A stretch of 64,000 nucleotides of DNA from Siphonodentalium dalli (lineage: Eukaryota; Mollusca; Scaphopoda; Gadilida; Siphonodentaliidae): NCBI GenBank assembly GCA_032622095.1, contig CP136066.1, forward strand, positions 6,039,784 through 6,103,783, given 5' to 3'. Shown piece by piece: positions 1 through 13,205 of this stretch. How positions within the stretch are numbered: position 1 is the first letter of the stretch; each line of letters starts with the position of its first letter. Position numbers and translations under genes: made by a program. The notes beneath the pieces are model-generated. The model saw only the letters and a list, made by a program, of their open reading frames with translations. It did not search any database and was not told where the DNA came from.

Positions 1-299
1 AGCTCATTGACGTCCATCGCTAGCCAAGTAACGTATCTCGCTAGCCCAATAAGGTATCTCGCTAGTCCAATAACGTAAATCGCTAGTTCAGTAACGTCCA
101 TTGCTAGCCCAATAACGTATTTCGCTGGTACCATAACGTCAATTACTAGCCCAATAACGTATATCGCTAGTCCAATAACGTCCGTCGCTAGCCCAATAAC
201 GTATTTCGCTAGCCAAATAACGTCAATCGCTAGCCCAATAACGTCCCTCGCTCACTTAATAATGTCGCTCGCTAGCCAAATAACGTCAATCGCTAGCGA
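1..299. repeat. 21-bp minisatellite (about 14 copies, cut by window edge)
   Basis: Repeated units of about 21 bp of the form CGCTAGCCCAATAACGTATCT run from the first base to about 299. Variants differ mainly in the last few bases (TATCT, AAATC, TCCAT, TCAAT) and a few units differ by one base in length. The array is truncated by the window edge, so its full length is unknown. Confidence 0.9.
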
Positions 300-673
300 A
301 TGTATATTGTTTTATATCAAGAGTAGATTGTTATATTTGTTTGAATGTTTGTTTTATTTCCTTAATTGTATTTTTTGGTTTTGTATTAAACATCTCATCT
401 TATTTTTGATTCGTTTCCTAGTTGCAGAAGATACGGTTTTCCTAACACATAATAATTAGTTTACACCCCCGACTCAGGGAAATTATAGCTGTATATCTTT
501 AAACATCTCACCACTGATTGTGATCAGAAATTGTAATTTTACAATATTCAAATGAAATAATGATCACAGCATACAGAGGCAAACAGGGCCATGCTATTAC
601 GATTGAAGATGTTGGGAGTTTGGACTAAGCTCTACCAACAGCAGACATTAAGTGCGAGCGCAAATAAATAAAC
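300..673. other. AT-rich unassigned DNA
   Basis: No recognisable gene or repeat. A short hydrophobic ORF starts inside the minisatellite at 262 and runs to 459, but it has no family resemblance and is treated as chance. Confidence 0.5.
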
Positions 674-1027
674 TTAGAGCACAATCCCATTGTTGCAATC
701 GTTCCCTGATTTTTGGTAAAGCACACTAATTCCCAAGGCTGGCGAAGGAATAGTTCAATGATTATCCCAATGTTAGGCACACGCAACTCATAACAGACAA
801 ATCGGGCGCTTCAAAGTGCATGGGACCAGTCCGTGTTGTTTCTGACATATCTATTCACATTCAACGGCATTCAGTTCATGTTAATCACGTTGTTTGGCGT
901 GGCTAGCCGGCTATTGTGTCCAATCGCGGCCAGCGCACGGATTGTGCGTCGTGGTCAAAACACGTTGAACGGCACATTTCCAGTTGATTGAATTATGTGG
1001 GATCAATTGTGCTATAAGTCGGTCAGT
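674..1027 (+). repeat. Dispersed repeat family 1, copy 1
   Basis: This segment is a diverged copy of the reverse complement of 57540-57912. Shared blocks include CTGGCGAAGGAATAGTTCA, GGCACACGCAACTCATAA, ACCAGTCCGTGTTGTTTC and CAATCGCGGCCAGCGCACGG. It begins TTAGAGCACAA and has a diverged inverted form of the same motif (TTGTGCTATAA) near 1007-1017. That suggests a non-autonomous inverted-repeat element. No coding capacity. Confidence 0.8.
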
Positions 1028-1369
1028 TTAGCTTAGATGATAGACTGACAAGTGATCAGTGTATACGGTACTAAATATAACTTAACTTAATTAACTGAAT
1101 GGTAAGTTTACACAGCCCAACTACATGGGTAACAATTAATCAAATTGTTTACGAGACTGAGTGTTTTCTTTGCAGAAAGGATATGTCCTCTTTGAAGGTT
1201 CATTTCGGCCAGTGACATTTTGTGATTCTGAGACATGATACTTAAGTTGAGCACTGATACTTTCATATTCATATCATTCGAGTTCCGACCGCCGGTGGGA
1301 TAAGACGTCTCGGCTTAAGCGCTCCTGAGCATCGCCCAACTGCGATCGGATTACTGGCTTCAGCGGACA
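1028..1369. other. Unassigned; small inverted repeat at the end
   Basis: Mostly AT-rich, becoming GC-richer after about 1270. CTTCAGCGG near 1351 and CCGCTGAAG near 1388 form a 9-bp inverted pair around the putative start codon at 1370. Nothing else is recognisable. Confidence 0.4.
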
Positions 1370-2109
1370 ATGGATTCGTTTATAATCCCCGCTGAAGTCA
1401 GGCTCGTTCTGAGCTCATTCAACCTGGATTGCCCGGCCTGTAATTTACAAAGGTCAGGTAGCCAGGTTGACTTGTTTTTGACATACCGGGTTACACCGAC
1501 ACGGTCCTTTTCAGGACCCTCTGCCGGTCGTAACCCGGTAGCTGGAGACCACCAGCTACCTGGGGATGGTGGAGGAGGCAAGAAGAAGCGGCGGAGAAGG
1601 AAGAAGACCCCTCCCGCAGAAGAAGAGACACGGACAGGAGGGCCAAGTGGAAACAGGGGAGACGCCCAGCTTTCCCCCACTTGGCCTCCCCCGAAGACGC
1701 AGCTAACGCTATTGTCATCAGAAGCAGGGACACCGACGCCATTCCGGGGGTCCATGCTATCGTCATCGAAGTCAGCGGATACAGGGACGCGGATACCACC
1801 CGGACGTTCCTGCCGCTGACGTCGGGTTGGAGATGGACACGTCAACACCCTGCACACCGGAGGACCAACACATCCCGGTGTCCCCCCATCTCCACCACCA
1901 GGACCGACAACAACACCAGCGATGGCTCCACTCGTTCTCGCGAGGACATCATTAAAGGCGCGCTGGCAACTCAGGCAGTTGCAGAAAAACTCATCGCAGA
2001 GTACCAGGCAGAACGAAAACAGCGAGAAGCAACGGAGCTGAAAGCAACATCAACAACAACAACACCACCAGTAACAACATCAGCCGACAGAAAAAAAAGA
2101 AAGCAATGA
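1370..2109 (+). pseudogene. GC-rich frameshifted ORF, probably from a mobile element
   Basis: Frame 2 is open from ATG at 1370 to 1819 (149 codons) and begins MDSFIIPAEVRLVL, with a CPAC motif at residues 21-24. An overlapping frame-1 ORF covers 1681-2109 (142 codons) and ends in a lysine/arginine-rich tail. Reading frame 1 upstream of its ATG gives DPSRRRRDTDRRAKWKQ, a basic block I associate with accessory ORFs of invertebrate retroelements. The simplest reading is one basic, nucleic-acid-binding ORF broken by frameshifts. AATAAA-type signals follow at about 2110-2125. GC content is well above the flanks. The element family is not identified; a decayed host gene is possible. Confidence 0.4.
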
Positions 2110-2928
2110 AAATAAAATAATAATAAGATCATCTTCACCCATGTTTCATGATTTCATGTTTTTGTCCATCATAACATGTATTTTAAATAAAATTCAAAAG
2201 TGGGTTGTAGGGAAGGGGTTCCTCCCCTTCCAAATCCTCCCGGGAGAAATCCCAAACCCCAATAATAAAAAATTCATTAAACATTATTTAATACGCGGAC
2301 ATTCGGACTCAGAGTACATGAGGACCCGCAGCGTAATTATCTCCCTTCGATCACAGACAGCGTGCTCACTATCCAGGACGTTGACATCACTCAGGTCGCT
2401 CTAATCCGATAATATTGATTGGCCTTTATGGTCAAGACAGTATATACATAATCAGTGCACGTTTTTCACATGGTTTGTCCACTGGACCGGTATGTAAATT
2501 GGTATGCACGCAGCCGAATCCTGTCATAGAACGAGCGGTTGCAAGGTCCTCGTGAATGCCCCAGTGTCCAGAATACTCACAAACGACGTATGTGTTAAGT
2601 AGTGTCCTGACATTATCGTCATTGTTCATTCCAGGTTATATTGGTCTGAAGGTACGTGGCTACAGGGTTCCAGATGGGGAGGGACTTATCTTATTCCCCA
2701 AGCTTCCCAGCTGTTGGACATTTTCATCTCCGCTAATTTTTTTAAATGTCCTAATGATTACCATTCCAGACCAAAGGTAAACAAATTTGCTTTTGTTAAT
2801 TTAACAATTTCAATTTATATTTGGTGTGGCATTCCTGAATAAAGAGACTGTGGTTTAAGTCCGATTCCGTGCACTATAACCGTGCACTTATTTCCGATTC
2901 GTAGTAACCTTACCAGTTTGCAATACTG
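2110..2928. other. No gene seen
   Basis: AT-rich with several AATAAA motifs (near 2110, 2185 and 2840). Short ORFs on both strands have no recognisable domain. Confidence 0.5.
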
Positions 2929-3328
2929 AGCTATAGTGCCTCCGTCCATTTGATATAGTTATAGTGCCTCCGTCCATTTGATAGATATATAGTGCCTCCG
3001 TCCATTTGATAGAGCTATAATGCATCCGTCCATTTGATATAGCTATAGTACCTCCGTCCATTTGATATAGCTATAGTGCCTCCACCCATTTGATATAGCT
3101 ATAGTGCATCCGTCCATTTGATATAGCTATATTGCATCCGTCAATTTGATATAGCTATAGTGCATCCGTCCATTTGATATAACTATATTGCGTCCGTCCA
3201 TTTGATATAGCTATATTGCATCCGTCCATTTGATATAGCTATATTGCGTCCGTCCATTTGATATAGATGCAGTGCCTCCGTCCATTTGATATAGCTATAG
3301 TGCATCCGTCCATTTGATATAGCTATAT

Positions 3329-6300
3329 TGCGTCCGTCCATTTGATATAGCTATATTGCATCCGTCCATTTGATATAGCTGCAGTGCCTCCGTCCATTTG
3401 ATATAGCTATAGTGCATCCGTCCAATTGATATAGCTATATTGCGTCCGTCCATTTGATATAGCTATAGTGCCTCCCCTATTTGATAAAGCTAAATTGCCT
3501 CCGTCCATTTGATATAGCTGCAGTGCCTCCGTCCATTTGATATAGCTATAGTGCCTCCGCCCATTTGATATAGCTATAGTGCATCCGTCCATTTGATATA
3601 GCTATATTGCGTCCGTCCATTTGATATAGTTATAGTGCCTCCCCCTATTTGATAAAGCTATATTGCCTCCGTCCATTTGATATAGCTGCAGTACCTCCGT
3701 CCAATTGATATAGCTATAGTGCATCCGTCCAATTGATATAGCTATATTGCGTCGGTCCATTTGATATAGCTATAGTGCCTCCCCCTATTTGATAAAGCTA
3801 TATTGCCTGCGTCCATTTGATATAGCTGCAGTGCCTCCGTCCATTTGATATAGCTATAGTGCCTCCGTCCATTTGATATAGCTGATATAGCTATAGTGCA
3901 TCCGTCCAATTGATATAGCTATATTGCGTCCGTCAATTTGTTAGAGCTATAGTGCGTTCGTTCATTTGGTATATATATAGTGCGTACGTCCATTTGATAT
4001 AACTATAGTGCCTCCGTCCAATTGATATAGCTATAGTGCGTCCGTTCAATTGATATAGCTATAGTGCGTCCGTCCATTTGATGTAGCTATAGTGCGTCCG
4101 TCCATTTGATAGATATATAGTGCGTCCGTCCATTTGATATAACTATATTGCCTCCGCCCATTTGAAATAGATATAGTGCCTCCGCCCATTTGATATAGCT
4201 ATATTGTCTCCGTCCAATTGATATAGCTATAGTGCGTCCGTCCATTTGATATAGATATAGTGCCTCCGCCCATTTGGTATATCTATAGTGAGTACGTCCA
4301 ATTGATATAGCTATAGGGCGTCCGTCCATTCGATATAGCTATAGTGCGTCCGTTCAATTGATATATCTATAGTGCGTACGTCCATTTTAAATAGCTATAA
4401 TGCGTCCGTCCATTTGATATAGCTATAGTGCGTCCGTTCAATTGATATAGCTATAGAGCGTCCGTCCATTTGATAAAGCTATAGAGCGTCCGTCCATTTG
4501 ATATAGATATAGTGCCTCCGCCCATTTGATATTGCTATAATGCGTCCGTCCAATTGATATATCTATAGTGCGTCCGTCCATTTGATATAGCTATAGTGCC
4601 TCCGCCCATTTGATATAGCTATATTGCCTCCGTCCAATTGATATAGCTATAGTGCGTCCGTTCAATTGATATAGCTATAGAGCGTCCGTCCATTTGATAT
4701 AGCTATATTGCCTCCGCCCATTTGATATAGCTATAGTGCCTCCGTCCATTTGATATAGCTATGATGCCTCCGTCCAATTGATATAGCTATAGTGCGTCCG
4801 TTCAATTGATATAGCTATCGAGCGTCCGTCCATTTGATAAAGCTATAGTGCGTCTGTCCATTTTATATAGCTGTAGTGCTCCGTCCATTTAATATAGCTA
4901 TAGTGCCTCCGCCAATTTGTTATAGCTACAGTGGGTCCGTCCACTTGGTATAACTATAGTGCCTCCGTCCATTTGATATAGCTATAGTGCGTCCGTCCAC
5001 TTGATATAGATATAGTTCATCTGTCCATTTGATATAGCTATAGTGCCTCCGCCCATTTGATATAGCTATATTGCCTCCGTCCAATTGATATAGCTATAGT
5101 GCGTCCGTTCAATTGATATAGCCATATAGCGTCCGTCCATTTGATAAAGCTATAGAGCGTCCGTCCATTTGATAAAGCTATAGAGCATCCGTCCAATTGA
5201 TATAGCTACAGTGCCTCCGTCCAATTGATATAGCTATAGTGCGTCCGTTAAATTGATATAGCTATAGAGCGTCCGTCCATTTGATAAAGCTATAGTGCGT
5301 CTGTCCATTTGGTATATATATAGTGCGTATGTCCATTTGAAATAGCTATAATGCGTCCGTCCATTTGATATAGCTATAATGCGTCCGTCCATTTGATATA
5401 GCTGTAGTGCTCCGTCCATTTAATATAGCTATAGTGCCTCCGCCCATTTGGTATATCTATAGTGCGTACGTCCATTTTATATAACTATAGTGCGTCCGTC
5501 CATTTGATAGATATATAGTGCGTCCGTCCATTTGATATAACTATATTGCCTCCACCCATTTGATATAGATATAGTGCCTCCGCCCATTTGATATAGCTAT
5601 ATTGCCTCCGTCCAATTGATATAGCTATAGTGCGTCCGTCCATTTGATATAGATATAGTGCATCTGTCCATTTGGTATATCTATAGTGCGTACGTCCATT
5701 TGAAATAGCTATAATGCGTCCGTCCATTTGATATAGCTATAGTGCGTCCGTTCAATTAATATAGCTATAGAGCGTCCGTCCATTTGATAAAGCTATAGAG
5801 CGTCCGTCCATTTGATATATAGTGCCTCCGCCCATTTGATATAGCTATAATGCGTCCGTCCAATTGATATAGCTATAGTGCATCCGTCCATTTGATATAG
5901 CTATAGTGCCTCCGCCCATTTGATATAGCTATATTGCCTCCGTCCAATTGATATAGCTATAGTGCGTCCGTTCCATTTATATAGCTATAGAGCGTCCGTC
6001 CATTTGATATAGCTATATTGCCTCCGCCCATTTGATATAGCTATAGTGCATCCGTCCATTTGATATGGCCATAGTGCCTCCGTCCAATTGATATAGCTAT
6101 AGTGCGTCCGTTCAATTGATATAGCTATAGAGCGTCTGTCCATTTGATAAAGCTATAGTGCGTCTGTCCATTTGGTATATCTATAGTGCGTACGTCCATT
6201 TGAAATAGCTATAATGCAGCCGTCCATTTGATATAGCTATAATGCGTCCGTCCATTTGATATAGCTGTAGTGCTCCGTCCATTTAATATAGCTATAGTGC

Positions 6301-6381
6301 CTCCGCCAATTTGTTATAGCTATAGTGCGTCCGTCCACTTGGTATAACTATAGTGCCTCCGTCCATTTGATATAGCTATAG
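3329..6381. repeat. Satellite higher-order unit, copy 1 (3,053 bp)
   Basis: From 3329 the specific order of variant monomers is repeated 3,053 bp downstream. The distinctive run at 3480-3500 reappears at 6533-6553, and GTCCACTTGG at 4939 recurs at 7992. The unit equals 109 monomers plus 1 bp. Upstream of 3329 the match stops (T at 3328 against G at 6381). Confidence 0.9.
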
Positions 6382-9300
6382 TGCGTCCGTCCATTTGATA
6401 TAGCTATATTGCATCCGTCCATTTGATATAGCTGCAGTGCCTCCGTCCATTTGATATAGCTATAGTGCATCCGTCCAATTGATATAGCTATATTGCGTCC
6501 GTCCATTTGATATAGCTATAGTGCCTCCCCTATTTGATAAAGCTAAATTGCCTCCGTCCATTTGATATAGCTGCAGTGCCTCCGTCCATTTGATATAGCT
6601 ATAGTGCCTCCGCCCATTTGATATAGCTATAGTGCATCCGTCCATTTGATATAGCTATATTGCGTCCGTCCATTTGATATAGTTATAGTGCCTCCCCCTA
6701 TTTGATAAAGCTATATTGCCTCCGTCCATTTGATATAGCTGCAGTACCTCCGTCCAATTGATATAGCTATAGTGCATCCGTCCAATTGATATAGCTATAT
6801 TGCGTCGGTCCATTTGATATAGCTATAGTGCCTCCCCCTATTTGATAAAGCTATATTGCCTGCGTCCATTTGATATAGCTGCAGTGCCTCCGTCCATTTG
6901 ATATAGCTATAGTGCCTCCGTCCATTTGATATAGCTGATATAGCTATAGTGCATCCGTCCAATTGATATAGCTATATTGCGTCCGTCAATTTGTTAGAGC
7001 TATAGTGCGTTCGTTCATTTGGTATATATATAGTGCGTACGTCCATTTGATATAACTATAGTGCCTCCGTCCAATTGATATAGCTATAGTGCGTCCGTTC
7101 AATTGATATAGCTATAGTGCGTCCGTCCATTTGATGTAGCTATAGTGCGTCCGTCCATTTGATAGATATATAGTGCGTCCGTCCATTTGATATAACTATA
7201 TTGCCTCCGCCCATTTGAAATAGATATAGTGCCTCCGCCCATTTGATATAGCTATATTGTCTCCGTCCAATTGATATAGCTATAGTGCGTCCGTCCATTT
7301 GATATAGATATAGTGCCTCCGCCCATTTGGTATATCTATAGTGAGTACGTCCAATTGATATAGCTATAGGGCGTCCGTCCATTCGATATAGCTATAGTGC
7401 GTCCGTTCAATTGATATATCTATAGTGCGTACGTCCATTTTAAATAGCTATAATGCGTCCGTCCATTTGATATAGCTATAGTGCGTCCGTTCAATTGATA
7501 TAGCTATAGAGCGTCCGTCCATTTGATAAAGCTATAGAGCGTCCGTCCATTTGATATAGATATAGTGCCTCCGCCCATTTGATATTGCTATAATGCGTCC
7601 GTCCAATTGATATAGCTATAGTGCGTCCGTCCATTTGATATAGCTATAGTGCCTCCGCCCATTTGATATAGCTATATTGCCTCCGTCCAATTGATATAGC
7701 TATAGTGCGTCCGTTCAATTGATATAGCTATAGAGCGTCCGTCCATTTGATATAGCTATATTGCCTCCGCCCATTTGATATAGCTATAGTGCCTCCGTCC
7801 ATTTGATATAGCTATGATGCCTCCGTCCAATTGATATAGCTATAGTGCGTCCGTTCAATTGATATAGCTATCGAGCGTCCGTCCATTTGATAAAGCTATA
7901 GTGCGTCTGTCCATTTTATATAGCTGTAGTGCTCCGTCCATTTAATATAGCTATAGTGCCTCCGCCAATTTGTTATAGCTACAGTGGGTCCGTCCACTTG
8001 GTATAACTATAGTGCCTCCGTCCATTTGATATAGCTATAGTGCGTCCGTCCACTTGATATAGATATAGTTCATCTGTCCATTTGATATAGCTATAGTGCC
8101 TCCGCCCATTTGATATAGCTATATTGCCTCCGTCCAATTGATATAGCTATAGTGCGTCCGTTCAATTGATATAGCCATATAGCGTCCGTCCATTTGATAA
8201 AGCTATAGAGCGTCCGTCCATTTGATAAAGCTATAGAGCATCCGTCCAATTGATATAGCTACAGTGCCTCCGTCCAATTGATATAGCTATAGTGCGTCCG
8301 TTAAATTGATATAGCTATAGAGCGTCCGTCCATTTGATAAAGCTATAGTGCGTCTGTCCATTTGGTATATATATAGTGCGTATGTCCATTTGAAATAGCT
8401 ATAATGCGTCCGTCCATTTGATATAGCTATAATGCGTCCGTCCATTTGATATAGCTGTAGTGCTCCGTCCATTTAATATAGCTATAGTGCCTCCGCCCAT
8501 TTGGTATATCTATAGTGCGTACGTCCATTTTATATAACTATAGTGCGTCCGTCCATTTGATAGATATATAGTGCGTCCGTCCATTTGATATAACTATATT
8601 GCCTCCACCCATTTGATATAGATATAGTGCCTCCGCCCATTTGATATAGCTATATTGCCTCCGTCCAATTGATATAGCTATAGTGCGTCCGTCCATTTGA
8701 TATAGATATAGTGCATCTGTCCATTTGGTATATCTATAGTGCGTACGTCCATTTGAAATAGCTATAATGCGTCCGTCCATTTGATATAGCTATAGTGCGT
8801 CCGTTCAATTAATATAGCTATAGAGCGTCCGTCCATTTGATAAAGCTATAGAGCGTCCGTCCATTTGATATAGATATAGTGCCTCCGCCCATTTGATATA
8901 GCTATAATGCGTCCGTCCAATTGATATAGCTATAGTGCATCCGTCCATTTGATATAGCTATAGTGCCTCCGCCCATTTGATATAGCTATATTGCCTCCGT
9001 CCAATTGATATAGCTATAGTGCGTCCGTTCCATTTATATAGCTATAGAGCGTCCGTCCATTTGATATAGCTATATTGCCTCCGCCCATTTGATATAGCTA
9101 TAGTGCATCCGTCCATTTGATATGGCCATAGTGCCTCCGTCCAATTGATATAGCTATAGTGCGTCCGTTCAATTGATATAGCTATAGAGCGTCTGTCCAT
9201 TTGATAAAGCTATAGTGCGTCTGTCCATTTGGTATATCTATAGTGCGTACGTCCATTTGAAATAGCTATAATGCAGCCGTCCATTTGATATAGCTATAAT

Positions 9301-9438
9301 GCGTCCGTCCATTTGATATAGCTGTAGTGCTCCGTCCATTTAATATAGCTATAGTGCCTCCGCCAATTTGTTATAGCTATAGTGCGTCCGTCCACTTGGT
9401 ATAACTATAGTGCCTCCGTCCATTTGATATAGCTATAG
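6382..9438. repeat. Satellite higher-order unit, copy 2
   Basis: Near-identical to 3329-6381. Differences seen are a T/G substitution at 4562/7615 and a 4-bp indel (copy 1 lacks 4 bp near 5816), so the offset changes from 3,053 to 3,057. After about 9438 the monomer order diverges. That is what an unequal-crossover duplication junction looks like. Confidence 0.9.
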
Positions 9439-12403
9439 TGCGTCCGTCCATTTGATATAGATATAGTGCATCTGTCCATTTGACATAGCTATAGTGCCTC
9501 CGCCCATTTGATATAGCTATATTTCCTCCGTCCAATTGATATAGCTATAGTGCGTCCGTTCAATTGATATAGCTATATAGCGTCCGTCCATTTGATAAAG
9601 CTATAGAGCGTCCGTCCATTTGATAAAGCTATAGAGCATCCGTTCAATTGATATAGCTACAGTGCCTCCGTCCAATTGATATAGCTATAGTGCGTCCGTT
9701 CAATTGATATAGCTATAGAGCGTCCGTCCATTTGATAAAGCTATAGTGCGTCTGTCCATTTGGTATATCTATAGTGCGTACGTCCATTTGAAATAGCTAT
9801 AATGCGTCCGTCCATTTGATATAGCTATAATGCGTCCGTCCATTTGATATAGCTGTAGTGCTCCGTCCATTTAATATAGCTATAGTGCCTCCGCCCATTT
9901 GTTATAGCTATAGTGCGTCCGTCCACTTGGTATAACTATAGTGCCTCCGTCCATTTGATATAGCTATAGTGCGTCCGTCCATTTGATATAGATATAGTGC
10001 ATCTGTCCATTTGATATAGCTATGGTGCCTCCGTCCATTTGATAGATCTATAGTGCCTCCGTCCTTTTTATATAACTATATTGCCTCAGTCCATTTGATA
10101 TAACGATAGTGCGTCCGTCCATTTGATATAACTATAGTGCCTCCCCCTATTTGATAAAGCTATATTGCCTCCGTCCATTTGATATAGCTGCAGTGCCTCC
10201 GTCCAATTGATATAGCTATAGTGCATCCGCCCAATTGATATAGCTATATTGCGTCCGTCCATTTGATATAGCTATAGTGCCTCCCCTATTTGATAAAGCT
10301 ATATTGCCTCCGTCCATTTGATACAGCTGCAGTGCCTCCGTCCATTTGATATAGCTATAGTGCGTCCGTCCATTTGATATAGCTGATATAGCTATAGTGC
10401 ATCCGTCCAATTGATATAGCTATATTGCGTTCGTCCATTTGATAGAGCTATAGTGCGTCCGTTCATTTGGTATATCTATAGTGCGTACGTCCATTTTATA
10501 AAACTATAGTGCCTCCGTCCAATTGATATAGCTATAGTGCGTCCGTTCAATTGATATAGCTATAGTGCGTCCGTCCATTTGATATAACTATAGTGCGTCC
10601 GTCCATTTGATAGATATATAGTGCGTCCGTCCATTTGATATAACTATATTGCCTCCACCCATTTGATATAGATATAGTGCCTCCGCCCATTTGATATAGC
10701 TATATTGCCTCCGTCCAATTGATATAGCTATAGTGCGTCCGTTCATTTGATATAGATATAGTGCATCTGTCCATTTGGTATATCTATAGAGCGTACGTCC
10801 AATTGAAATAGCTATAATGCGTCCGCCCATTTGATATAGCTATAATGCGTCCGTCCAATTGATATAGCTATAGTGCATCCGTCCATTTGATATAGCTATA
10901 GTGCCTCCGCCCATTTGATATAGCTATATTGCCTCCGTCCAATTGATATAGCTATAGTGCGTCCGTTCAATTTATATAGCTATAGAGCGTCCGTCCATTT
11001 GATATAGCTATATTGCCTCCGCCCATTTGATACAGCCATAGTGCATCCGTCCATTTGATATAGCCATAGTGCCTCCGTCCAATTGATATAGCTATAGTGC
11101 GTCCGTTCAATTGATATAGCTATAGAGCGTCTGTCCATTTGATAAAGCTATAGTGCGTCTGTCCATTTGGTATATCTATAGTGCGCACGTCCATTTGAAA
11201 TAGCTGTGATGCGTCCGTCCATTTGATATAGCTATAATGCGTCCGTCCTTTTGATATAGCTGTAGTGCTCCGTCCATTTAATATAGCTATAGTGCCTCCG
11301 CCAATTTGTTATAGCTATAGTGCGTCCGTCCACTTGGTATAACTATAGTGCTTCCGTCCATTTGATATAGCTATAGTGCGTCCGTACATTTGATATAGAT
11401 GTAGTGCATCTGTCCATTTGATATAGCTATAGTGCCTCCGCCCATTTGATATAGCTATATTGCCTCCGTCTAATTGATATAGCTATAGTGCGTCCGTTCA
11501 ATTGATATAGCTATAGAGCGTCCGTCCATTTGATAAAGCTATAGATCGTCCGTCCATTTGATAAAGCTATAGAGCGTCCGTCCAATTGATATAGCTATAG
11601 TGCCTCCGTCCAATTGATATAGCTATAGTGCGTCTGTTCAATTGGTATAGCTATAGAGCGTCCGTCCATTTGATAAAGCTATAGTGCGTCTGTCCATTTG
11701 GTATATCTATAGTGCGTACGTCCATTTGAAATAGCTATAATGCGTCCGTCCATTTGATATAGCTATAATGCGTCCGTCCATTTGATATAGCTGTAGTGCA
11801 CCGTCCATTTAATATAGCTATAGTGCATCCGCCCATTTGTTATAGCTATAGTGCGTCCGTCCACTTGGTATAACTATAGTGCCTCCGTCCATTTGATATA
11901 GCTATAGTGCGTCCGTCCATTTGATATAGATATAGTGCATCTGTCCATTTGATATAGCTATGGTGCCTCCGTCCATTTGATAGATCTATAGTGCCTCCGT
12001 CCTTTTTATATAACTATATTGCCTCCGTCCATTTGATATAACGATAGTGCGTCCGTCCATTTGATATAGCTATAGTGCGTCCGTCCATTTGATAGCGCCA
12101 TAATACATCCGTCCATTTGATATACCTATAGTGCGTCCGTCCATTTGATATAGCTATAGTGCCTGCGCCCATTTGATATAAATATTGTGCATCCGTCCAT
12201 TTGATATAACTATAGTGCGTCCGTCCATTTGATATAGCTATAGTGCGTCCGTCCATTTGATAGAGCTATATTACCTCCGTCCATTTGATATAACTATAGT
12301 GCGTCCGTCCATTTGATGTAGCTATAGTGCGTCCATCCATTTGATAGAGCTATAGTACCTCCGTCCATTTGATATAGCTATAGTGCCTCCGCCCGTTTGA
12401 TAC

Positions 12404-12940
12404 ATTGTATATCATTACCTACTGTGGCATGGGCGTAACCTGTAGCTGGGTTCGATAAGTTCGACGAATCCGCGCGCTCCCTGGGAAGGACTATATATAC
12501 TATATTTTCCGACCATGCCTTGTCTATAATATGCACGTTCTCGCTTATGACATGACCATGGTGTTACCAAAATTACATTAATGTCGGCCATATTCAAAAC
12601 AATTAGCAATTAGTAATACCGATTGTATATAGCGCTTAACAAATTTCATGATCTAAGACGCTTTTACACTATTATCCCAGTCATCTCTACAAGCTAACCA
12701 ATGAACCGGCTGCATCCATGAATTATACGTTGTACCCACATGCTCTGCTCCAATGTGATCAGAACATTATCTTATACTCACCAGTATGACACGTTGACTG
12801 GTACTCGTTTAATACATGAGTGGTGCGAAGTCGACACAGTACCAGCGACCTTGCACATCGCTCAAATCGGCCAAGCCAATGTTGTCTGAAAACCCACACA
12901 AGTGACATATTATCGATTTTAAGAATAGTCAAACAAAATA
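12404..12940. other. No gene seen
   Basis: Unique-looking sequence after the satellite. Short ORFs carry no known motif. Confidence 0.5.
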
Positions 12941-13205
12941 TTCAAGTCCGAAGCAGTTGGAGTCCACTCTTATGACGCTTAGAATTAGTAGGGGGTCGCG
13001 CTATTTCAAATATTATGTTTGGTTGTCGAACTGAAGAATCGGCAGGCGTCCAGTAACCTTCGTACGGAACTATTGGAAAAACTATCTAAATTCGAAGCAG
13101 TTGGGGGTCAACTCTTAGGAAGCTTACGTACGCTCAGTAGGGAATCGCGATATTTTAAATATTTGTTTGTTTCTCGAACTGAAAACTCGGCAGGCGTCTA
13201 ACCAC
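12941..13205. repeat. Two diverged tandem copies of about 145 bp
   Basis: The blocks GAAGCAGTTGG, GTCGAACTGAA and TCGGCAGGCGTC occur at 12949-13050 and again about 144-148 bp later (13093-13198). The copies differ by many substitutions and small indels, so the duplication is old. Confidence 0.8.

Larger units (their letters stand above)
2929..12403. repeat. 28-bp satellite array, 9.5 kb (about 338 monomers)
   Basis: The consensus monomer starts GTCCATTTGATATAG, continues CTATA and ends GTGCCTCC, 28 bp in total. It includes the perfect palindrome ATATAGCTATAT in many units. Variation clusters in two places: the GTG[CGA][CAG]TCC tail, and ATTTG versus AATTG in the middle. Rare units are shorter or longer by a few bases. 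Left and right borders are abrupt, with diverged units at both edges. Minus-strand ORFs of 60-80 codons inside it have a 28-residue period because three 28-bp monomers equal 84 nt; these are by-products of the repeat and are not annotated as genes. Confidence 0.98.

Noticed and set aside
1360-1857. 165-codon minus-strand ORF as a gene
   Set aside because: It is the shadow of the GC-rich plus-strand ORFs; low complexity and no domain.
3407-12256. Minus-strand ORFs of 61-80 codons with repeated MDGRTIAISNGRTHYSYIKW-like peptides, as a repeat protein gene
   Set aside because: They follow directly from a 28-bp repeat (three monomers make 28 codons). ORFs end wherever a monomer has an indel or stop, there is no conserved start or splice context, and nucleotide variation shows no codon pattern.
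2929-12403. CRISPR array
   Set aside because: Units are contiguous with no unique spacers of constant length, and the context is eukaryotic.
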